Source: Bactericera cockerelli (Eukaryota; Arthropoda; Insecta; Hemiptera; Triozidae). From it: a DNA stretch of 64,000 nt. The DNA is taken from NCBI GenBank assembly GCA_024516035.1, contig CM044956.1, forward strand, positions 53,425,546 through 53,489,545, given 5' to 3'. The notes under the pieces are model-generated. The model was not told the origin of the DNA, ran no database searches, and saw nothing but the letters and a program-made list of their open reading frames with translations. Numbering within the stretch: the stretch's first letter is position 1; every line of letters starts with the position of its first letter. This document shows positions 56,850 through 64,000 of this stretch, piece by piece. Made by a program: the position numbers and the translations under genes.

Positions 56850-58700
56850 CAGCAACATTTGATATTTAGTAATAAATACTAACTGCAATTTTAATCCAGC
56901 CGGACACATCATACACTCAATCGATATCTTCGAAACACAGTTTTAAATGGGACACTGTTCGGTCCAAGAAACGGTAACTCATTTTATACATAACAAACTC
57001 TTCGACACAGTCCCATGCGTGGGTCAACCGTGTGCTGTGCCTGGGCTGGGTTTAATTTGTGGCGGGCCCACAAGTGCTCTAATTTCCGAATCTAATTCGG
57101 AACTACTGAGACGTCTCTAAAAGTTACTCGAGTAGGATGAACATCCCTTTATATTTTACACGTTCAGGTGATAAAATTTTACTATCTATTCTTATCCTCG
57201 AAACCTCTCTTCTTCCTCCTTTTTCTTCTCTCTTTTGCACTCTTCTTCTGCAATATCTTCTACCTTATCCTCTTATGTCGATTCTCATTTTTCTCTTTAT
57301 CTATCTCTCTCTCCCCATACATTATTCTCTATCTATCTCTCTCTTTACTTCCTTGATTTTTAGAGCAAATCGCTGGAAATAAAAGAGTATGTGAATATAT
57401 TCCTGACTTACCTATTTTGGTGTTTTGAATGGCATCTACGCATGTAATTAAGTCAGTGTTTAAAATTATGTCAGGGGGAAAAAAGAGAGAACTTGGTTTA
57501 AACGTTAATGAAACATAAAGTCAACTAGCTTTTTGTTGTCAAATTTTATCCAGGGTAAAATACATATTTTGATTATCTGCAAAGATTTTTTTATTAATTT
57601 ATCCGAATATCCGAAAATGGGACCTCTTTTCACTTCTTTTGAACCGCCTTAACACTATGTTTCTATGTAACTCCATTTCCTCTCATCCGAGACTTCAGGA
57701 CTTTTAATATGTTTACTATTTCACCCTCCTGGACTAATATGAGAAAGAATTGGCTGCGTCGCCTCTTACGCTCTCTACACCGTCTTTTAAGTTATTTAAT
57801 AATCAGACTATAAGTTAAAAATACATACCATTTGATTATTTGCAAAGTTTCTTCCTAATAAAAAATGGTTATCTTTACTGGGAAACCATGTTATTATTTG
57901 CGGCGCGACGTAATCATTCAAGCAAACGAGGGGTATACCTTGTAAATATTATCGAAATTTCATTTTCTACTTATTGATTATTAAATTTTCTCTGAAGTTC
58001 GTGATGACGCTAAAACGGTACATGTACATACCTACATATTTCATGTATAATTTTTGATTACTATTTCCCGCTTCTTCTCGTTATAAAAAATATCACCGAA
58101 ATTTACCGTTTCCATTAAAACTAATGAGGTGATATCTTCTTCGCCCGAAATTTTCCTATCTGAGCGAATATTCAGTTCTTGGCGAAAAGAAGAAAAATAA
58201 TTCGAACTTTTGTTTCAGTTCAGTGCTTCTGAGAATTTCTGGGCCAGTTAGAGAACATTTGTTTTCGGTGTGTGTACACGACTGGGGAGGAAACCCGAAC
58301 CTTCAAAGGCAAAAAAGTTTATTAAAAATCCATTATAGATTTCTCACCAAACCGAACAGCGAGGGGGCCAAGAGAAGGGCGATGGGAAGAATTTCAAAGT
58401 TAAATCGTGCGAAAATTTCCCCGTATTATTTTTCGAAATAAAAAATTAAAAAAATTGTCAAGCAAATTTAAAATTTATAGAAAAAGGTTTTTTTCTCATC
58501 TTCTCCAGCAACTTTTTACATCGAAGAAGAAAAAAAAAAAAAAAAAAAAAAAATATTTATGGACTTTTCGGTTTTTAGAAAACGTATATTAAAAGAAATA
58601 TTTCCTTTTTTCCCATTAGTTGGTTTCTGAATAAAAACTGGGGCGTGTTTGGTGTAGAAGATTCTTTTGTTTTATATTGTGTGCTCAGTCGCTAATGGAA
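56850..58700. other. no gene recognised
   Basis: Contains a CT-rich tract (57200-57355) and a poly-A run (about 58529-58553). The 72-codon frame at 58223-58441 follows an acceptor-like TTTTGTTTCAG but has no recognised domain. Confidence 0.4.
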
Positions 58701-59408
58701 TAATTAGCCCAGGCAAATTAGTGCTCTAGCGTAAAAAAATTGCTCAATAGCTGGAAATCGTTTTAAACCCTTAAAGGGGTCCTGAATAATGGGTATATGA
58801 GTTTGCGACGGATTTTAGGTTGTGCTTCCGAGTTTAGGGCCTAAATAGTGCAAATTTTTTGCACTTTTTTTAAAATTGCGCTTATAACTCAAAATGTATT
58901 TATTCTACAGAAAATTTTACTCAGTTCTTATTTAAGGAACATAAAATTATGCGTCTAATGACGTTTGAATCATTAAAATAGGTTAAGCCGTTCAGCCACA
59001 ATCGCTCCTCAAAGATGGGTGGTTTTTTCAAACATAGCTCAAATTTTGAAGATTCTCAACTTTTAACGCCTGTAAGTCAAAAAGGACTGCACCAATTGAA
59101 AAATTTAATAGAATCGAACTTGTAGAAAATGTAATTTTAAGTAAAGTACTGTTTAAAATTTGAAATTTGCTCACTCCAGTGCTGAGATATGATTTTTCGT
59201 CCCTAGCGCCAAATTTCCGCTAAGGCAGTGCAACGCAAGAAACTTCATCTGAACTCTAAAATTCTCATATTCTTACAACTTTTCAAGCAAAACTGAACGT
59301 AATCTATTGAATTCAGTCGAATAGGTAATTTAAAATTTGAGAAACTTGCACTGAATTTTACTAAGATCTTCACTTAACATGTTGTGATTTCAAGACAGCT
59401 GGCACACT

Positions 59409-60054
59409 ATGGAGGATGTAACTTGTTTTATATGCGGGAACATTGTGCAAGAAGGAATATTAATAATAATATAATAATAAAAATGCATTTTCTTTGTGTT
59501 GTTATGTCACAGTTTTAGTGGGTAGTGCAGAATCATAGAACTTTGCCAGTTTAATTTACAATATCTTGTATTATTTGTGTGCCTATGATTCAGCCACTGG
59601 TCGCTGCTTCATATCAAAGCAGCTACTCTTTTTTCCTCACGACTCACGAAGTATGGTGGACCCCGAACATCCAAGTACAGAGCTACAGAGCAGAAAAAAT
59701 CCCATCCCGCTGGGAATTGAACCCAGGTCACCATGCGTGCAATGCCTAGCGCGCTAACTCATTCGGCTACAGTGACTACAACATATTAAATGCAAAGATA
59801 GAGGAATATTAAAGGAAAAGTCACTTCGAATGTTCATTGAGGACAGCAGGAGGAGAAATGATGTGCATCACACGTGGTTACAGACTCAGAGATCTGTTAT
59901 ACTTCACGAGAAGTGTCGCAAAGGTGTCTACACGAAGGAGTCAAACACTGTAAAGGCCGAAAAAGAAGCAAGAAACGGAAGCCGTGTGACAAGAGGCCGT
60001 GAGGAAATACCAAAATTCAACTTCAAGGAGCTCTGCTTCTACTGTGGAAAAGAT
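59409..60054 (+). pseudogene. Cys-rich two-module protein, left-arm copy (broken)
   Basis: The start ATG at 59409 gives MEDVTCFICGNIVQEGIL (18 codons), then a SINE with its target duplication (59463-59811) interrupts. The frame resumes at 59812 with KEKSLRMFIEDSRRRND and runs to CFYCGKD at 60054. There a hairpin element follows and the frame ends after unrelated residues. Visible motifs: CFIC (C-x2-C), HEKC (H-x2-C), CFYC (C-x2-C), suggesting zinc modules. The inserted 349 bases also shift the frame, so the copy is dead. I recall similar Cys-rich N-terminal regions in uncharacterised invertebrate proteins; unverified. Confidence 0.6.
59463..59801 (-). mobile_element. tRNA-derived SINE family C, with 10-bp target duplication
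   Basis: On minus: TGTAGCCGAATGAGTTAGCG (box A), CCTGGGTTCAATTCCCAGCG (box B), a body with GTACTTGGATGTTCGGGGTC and AAGCAGCGACCAGTGGC, ending in an (ATT)n tail. AGGAATATTA at 59453-59462 and 59802-59811 is an exact target duplication. Removing the SINE and one repeat restores the reading frame of the host gene. Confidence 0.85.
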
Positions 60055-60255
60055 ATGGAGGTTCTGGGTACTAACGACTTCTTAGGAGTGAACCACTTTT
60101 CATGGCCATCAATGGTATCCATGTTTATATCGGCGTTGTCATATACGAATTGAGTTAATGAATTTTTAGTGATGATAAGGCCATGATACGTTCCATGCTA
60201 TGGGGGGTATTCAGTGCTTCACTCCTAAGAAGTCGTTAGTACCTAGAAGCTCCAT
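60055..60255. mobile_element. 201-bp hairpin element with 38-bp inverted ends
   Basis: ATGGAGGTTCTGGGTACTAA continues CGACTTCTTAGGAGTGAA, and the other end is its inverse with two mismatches. It sits exactly where homology between the two large arms stops. It may be a MITE insertion or a by-product of the event that formed the palindrome. No clear target duplication. Confidence 0.6.
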
Positions 60256-60782
60256 ACTGAAGGTGAAATCAATCCCACTAGTGACCAGTTTGAGCGAACT
60301 CTCCCTGTTCACGCCATGTGACTCCAGTTTGAATTGACTCCAAACTTACCCCGCGCATATCACTCGATCTCTACGCCCCTAACTGTTAGAGATAACACTT
60401 CGATATCAGATGATAGGCATATCATATGATCTTACAAAGAAAGCCAGAGATTCGGTACGATAGATTGGGAACGACGATGCCTCGTTCAGATTGTAACAAC
60501 CAGTGGTCAGGGTACGTCTTCTCTCCTTCCTCGATCTACCACCTTTGATCCCCTTCTAAAGGCGTTAGTACTTGGTACAAGTACTCAAGGTAAGATCATC
60601 CAATCTCATTTCATAGTAGTAGTTTATTTCTTCCTTTTATCTTTCCGTGTAAATTTAATACTCTTTAATACACCTACACCTTTCGTAGTAGCGTTATTGA
60701 ACCAGCGGCCTTTTCTTCGTTAAACCCCAGTAACTGGGAAACTTAGGTCTTTCGGCTTCAAAGCCCCAGTTACTACATTAAT
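60256..60782. other. spacer of the palindrome, no gene
   Basis: Unique to the centre. On minus, AGTAACTGGGGCTTTGAAGC and CCCAGTTACTGGGGTTTAAC form a local inverted repeat next to the stop codon of the right-hand frame. This is followed by GGTGTAGGTGTATTAAAGAG and GGAAGAAATAAAC, which look like a transcript 3' end with an AATAAA. Confidence 0.4.
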
Positions 60783-61693
60783 TCACTCCCCTCGTCCAGA
60801 TATACCTTGAGCTGCATCAGGATCCATAGATGGGCGTGAATTAAAGAACATACCACGACAAGAATCGTACTTGCCTCCAGCGGCTACGAGGTCTGATTCA
60901 GTTGCCATCTTACGCAATACCACCGCCCCCATTTCATCTCCTCTGGCAATTGCAGAACCTTTAATTTTTTGCATTATTTCTTGTGTCTGAATTTCACGTC
61001 TATGAAGAGGAAGCTTTTTCTGTTTAACCTTGAAGCTTTCAGAGGCATCTTTTCCACAGTAGAAGCAGAGCTCCTTGAAGTTGAATTTTGGTATTTCTTC
61101 ACGGCCTCTTGTCACACGGCTTCCGTTTCTTGCTTCTTTTTCGGCCTTTACAGTGTTTGACTCCTTCGTGTAGACACCTTTGCGACACTTCTCGTGAAGT
61201 ATAACAGATCTTTGAGTCTGTAACCACGTGTGATGCACATCATTTCTCCTCCTGCTGTCCTCAATGAACATTCGAAGTGACTTTTCCTTTAATATTCCTC
61301 TATCTTTGCATTTAATATGTTGTAGTCACTGTAGCCGAGTGAGTTAGCGCGCTAGGCATTGCACGCATGGTGACCTGGGTTCAATTCCCAGCGGGATGGG
61401 ATTTTTTCTGCTCTGTAGCTCTGTACTTGGATGTTCGGGGTCCACTCATACTTCGTGAGTCGTGAGGAAAAAAGAGTAGCTGCTTTGATATGAAGCAGCG
61501 ACCAGTGGCTGAATCATAGGCACTCAAATAATACAAGATATTGTAAATTAAACTGGCAAAGTTCTATGATTCTGCACTACCCACTAAAACTGTGACATAA
61601 CAACACAAAGAAAATGCATTTTTATTATTATATTATTATTAATATTCCTTCTTGCACAATGTTCCCGCATATAAAACAAGTTACATCCTCCAT
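60783..61693 (-). pseudogene. Cys-rich two-module protein, right-arm copy (longer, SINE-interrupted)
   Basis: The start ATG at 61693-61691 begins the same MEDVTCFICGN segment. The SINE at 61300-61639 interrupts, then a 162-codon frame (from the internal Met at 61271) runs to a TGA at 60783. Past CFYCGKD it continues with ASESFKVKQKKLPLHRREIQ, a helical basic stretch, then ARGDEMGAVVLRKMATESD and LVAAGGKYDSCRGMFF. The pattern C-x2-C ... H-x2-C followed by C-x2-C ... Y-D-x2-C suggests two zinc modules, the second with Asp where His would be expected. The 75 residues shared with the left copy are identical. The C-terminal half of a normal protein is probably missing. Confidence 0.6.
61300..61639 (+). 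mobile_element. tRNA-derived SINE family C, mirrored copy
   Basis: The same SINE as at 59463-59801, in the inverted arm, with the identical target duplication (TAATATTCCT at 61290-61299 and 61640-61649 on plus). It carries the head CACTGTAGCCGAGTGAGTTA and GGTTCAATTCCCAGCGGG, and differs from its mirror by small changes such as GTATGAGTGGACC for GTATGGTGGACC. Confidence 0.85.
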
Positions 61694-62404
61694 AGTGTGC
61701 CAGCTGTCTTGAAATCACAACATGTTAAGTGAAGATCTTAGTAAAATTCAGTGCAAGTTTCTCAAATTTTAAATTACCTATTCGACTGAATTCAATAGAT
61801 TACGTTCAGTTTTGCTTGAAAAGTTGTAAGAATATGAGAATTTTAGAGTTCAGATGAAGTTTCTTGCGTTGCACTGCCTTTGCGGAAATTTGGCGCTAGG
61901 GACGAAAAATCATATCTCAGCACTGGAGTGAGCAAATTTCAAACAGTATTTTACTTAAAATTACATTTTCTACAAGTTCGATTCTATTAAATTTTTCAAT
62001 TGGTGCAGTCCTTTTTGACTTACAGGCGTTAAAAGTTGAGAATCTTCAAAATTTGAGCTATGTTTGAAAAAACCACCCATCTTTAAGGAGCGATTGTGGC
62101 TGAACGGCTTAACCTATTTTAATGATTCAAACGTCATTAGACGCATAATTTTATGTTCCTTAAATAAGAACTGAGTAAAATTTTCTGTAGAATAAATACA
62201 TTTTGAGTTATAAGCGCAATTTTAAAAAAAGTGCAAAAAATTTGCACTATTTAGGCCCTAAACTCGGAAGCACAACCTAAAATCCGTCGCAAACTCATAT
62301 ACCCATTATTCAGGACCCCTTTAAGGGTTTAAAACGATTTCCAGCTATTGAGCAATTTTTTCACGCTAGACCCCATTTTAGCACTAATTTGCCTGGGCTA
62401 TAAT

Positions 62405-62614
62405 GGGGTGGATCCTTAAATTTGAAACGGAGCAATTAATGTAACACACAAAGGAAATGAGGAAGAAAGCAGAGTACCGAATGGGAGTAGTGAGGTACCT
62501 ATACTGGCAGGGAAATGGAGGTTCTAATGGAGAAAAAACAATCAAGCACCAACTTTGTAACTACAAAAAAGGGTGGTGCTACCTAAAAAAGAACTTCTTC
62601 TTCTTCTTCTTCTT
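62405..62614. other. no gene recognised
   Basis: Unique-looking sequence ending in a (CTT)n run (62593-62619). Confidence 0.5.
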
Positions 62615-62660
62615 CTTCTTTTACTTTGTCTTATCCCGCTCAAGCAGGGTCGACGTAAAA
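62615..62660 (+). mobile_element. SINE family F fragment
   Basis: CTTTGTCTTATCCCGCTCAA and GCAGGGTCGACGT match 44135-44205. A second fragment in minus orientation lies at 62862-62940 (CTCAACTATGAGGTTGAAC, AATGCCGACCCCAATAG). Confidence 0.45.
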
Positions 62661-62944
62661 AAGAATGTAACCTAAAGAACAATTCATTAAATAAGTCGGT
62701 ACAGACCTTTTAAGTTTTCGAAAATATTCACCAGAGGGAACAAGGACTTTCTTTGTTGGGTGAAAGTCAAGTCTACTACAGTGGTCTATTCCGCCCGCAA
62801 TGAAAATTTTAACATTCGATGGACACATTATCGAGTAACTTAAACTTTATCCACTATAAGTATGGCTGAATTACAAGCGAATATTTCCAGCCGAAAAAAC
62901 GTGCTCAACTATGAGGTTGAACAATGCCGACCCCAATAGCAACA

Positions 62945-64000
62945 TAAAAAGCTAATATATAATAAAGTCAAGGGAGATATAATCTTAGCAAAAACATCCT
63001 GTCATAAAAAGCCCCCCTACAAACTCACCGCTCATGAGAGAGTCTCTCATCATCCCTGGACCCCACAGCCCCGTCTTGTCTCCCGCCAGGTGACTATTTG
63101 CCTGATTAGTGCACAGCGATCCTCCGGCCAAGTGCAGCCCGCCCACTCGCTGCAAACCGCATCATCCACTCAGCAACATGCCCCACTGTCACCAAACCAT
63201 GTAAAGTTTGAGTCCCTTTCGGTCATCAGCAAACCAAGAACATGTTTTTCCAGTTGCAAAATTTGCGTGACACCATCACTGCTTTACTAAACCGCAAAGT
63301 ATTTGCCCGATCTATGGTTACAAATTGTTCTCTATTGCAAAAGAATTTACGTCATAGAGGTAAGAATGGCAATCCAAACCCTTTGCAGAGTGTTATAGAA
63401 ACAGTTGTAGATCACAATTTTTTTTAACATATCCATTGGCGCTCAAAGCAAAATACCTTTGGGTATGGCTGGGTTCGGAAAAATACATCTCAGAGATGTA
63501 TGCAAAAGGTAAGAGATATGCGCAATTGGTTGTCACCCTTTGTAACTGAACAGGAATAGTATTCAAATCGCAACTAATTTACAACTGTGCTAAAAGAGAT
63601 CCTAAAAAATCCGATTTGGAATAAACTCATGGCAATTCTAAAATCAATTCTCTTATGATTAGGCCTCACTTGGTGGTCAAGTCATTATTTCTGAAGATGA
63701 TACTGAAGTGGGACTCTAGATAGAAATAAGGGTGTGAGACATGTTCTGAAATTTCTAGGCTCATCACAGTCATCAGGTTACTTCGAGACTCTTGCACTGA
63801 AAGGTATTTGGTAATTTATGTAATACCTCATTGCTATTTAAGTAAGAATGTGTGTAAATATTTATGCAAAACAACATTTATGCAAATATTAAATTATAAA
63901 CATAATGTGAGTCTTAGTCAATGATGGAATAACTTATTGCCGTTTGAGAAACAACCTTCGAGACATGATAGCAGGATGATCAACTTTACTATTAGTCGGC
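62945..64000. other. no gene recognised; GC-richer segment 63040-63200
   Basis: Between 63040 and 63200 the sequence is clearly less AT-rich (ATCCCTGGACCCCACAGCCC, TCCTCCGGCCAAGTGCAGCC), with overlapping 61-66-codon plus frames that have no recognised motif. The rest to the window end is AT-rich. It may be part of an unrecognised retroelement or an exon. Confidence 0.35.

Larger units (their letters stand above)
58705..62400. mobile_element. 3.7-kb palindromic element with 1.35-kb arms
   Basis: The left arm (58705-60054) and right arm (61048-62400) are inverted copies differing by scattered bases and small indels (for example AAAATGGGGT is absent on the left near 58725). Ends are TAGCCCAGGCAAATTAGTGC and inverse. 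TAAT lies immediately outside both (58701-58704 and 62401-62404) and is a possible 4-base target duplication. Each arm holds the 5' part of a Cys-rich protein gene, split by one SINE. The spacer (60055-61047) holds a 201-bp hairpin element, AT-rich DNA, and the rest of the right-hand reading frame. Looks like a DNA transposon derivative; superfamily unknown. Confidence 0.75.

Noticed and set aside
58223..58441. 72-codon ORF after an acceptor-like TTTCAG
   Set aside because: No donor, no homology recognised, and the first Met is unsupported.
63090..63427. Overlapping 61- and 66-codon ORFs in a GC-richer segment
   Set aside because: No recognisable domain or splice context; kept only as an unannotated segment.
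1..64000. CRISPR-like arrays, prophage or bacterial operons
   Set aside because: The regular repeats present are minisatellites or microsatellites without unique equal-length spacers, and no bacterial-type gene is present.

Overview
The window looks like AT-rich, gene-poor nuclear DNA of a multicellular animal, most likely an insect. Reasons: no bacterial gene organisation, no long ORFs, frequent microsatellites ((TG)n, (AG)n, (CT)n), tRNA- and 5S-rRNA-derived SINEs, truncated LINE 3' ends, and many TA-flanked foldback elements with CAGGGTG termini. The general look recalls hemipteran (planthopper-like) assemblies, but that assignment is a low-confidence inference. No tRNA or rRNA gene, CRISPR array or other prokaryotic feature is supported.

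Only one ordinary protein-coding candidate stands out: an intronless 233-residue ORF on the minus strand at 35637-36338, with one membrane segment and a long acidic, repeat-bearing tail. It has a good start context and a downstream AATAAA. A 64-bp splice-flanked open segment (22736-22799) and a non-coding one (56470-56544) are possible exons. Nearly all other short ORFs are chance, repeat-driven or palindrome-driven.

The rest is a dense record of mobile DNA. Region 0-8 kb: LINE 3' end, SINEs, a 39-bp minisatellite and AG/TG microsatellites. Region 8.4-10.6 kb: a 2.2-kb TA-flanked palindrome with a 5S SINE in its spacer. Region 12.4-13.3 kb: an element with 33-bp perfect terminal inverted repeats. 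Region 16.4-20.3 kb: SINEs, two foldback elements sharing one TA, and two 5S SINEs. Region 20.3-35 kb: purine-rich tracts, long unannotated DNA, a 607-bp repeat with 12-bp inverted ends, LINE 3' ends and a 404-bp foldback element. Region 35.5-38.8 kb: the ORF, a 5S SINE and a TTAA-flanked piggyBac-type MITE carrying five 22-bp palindromes. Region 41-46.7 kb: a nest of 5S SINE, RTE-like tail, foldback element and LINE tail, then a SINE with a 12-bp target duplication. Region 46.7-58.7 kb: mostly empty, with scattered SINEs and a CT-rich tract. Region 58.7-62.4 kb: a 3.7-kb palindrome whose 1.35-kb arms each carry the 5' part of a Cys-rich protein gene, interrupted in both arms by the same tRNA-derived SINE.

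The strongest candidates for something new are the 58.7-62.4 kb palindrome with its broken two-zinc-module gene, the piggyBac-type MITE with its palindrome array, and the 5S-rRNA-derived SINE family. The arms would fold into long dsRNA if transcribed, so several of these loci could feed small-RNA pathways (inference).
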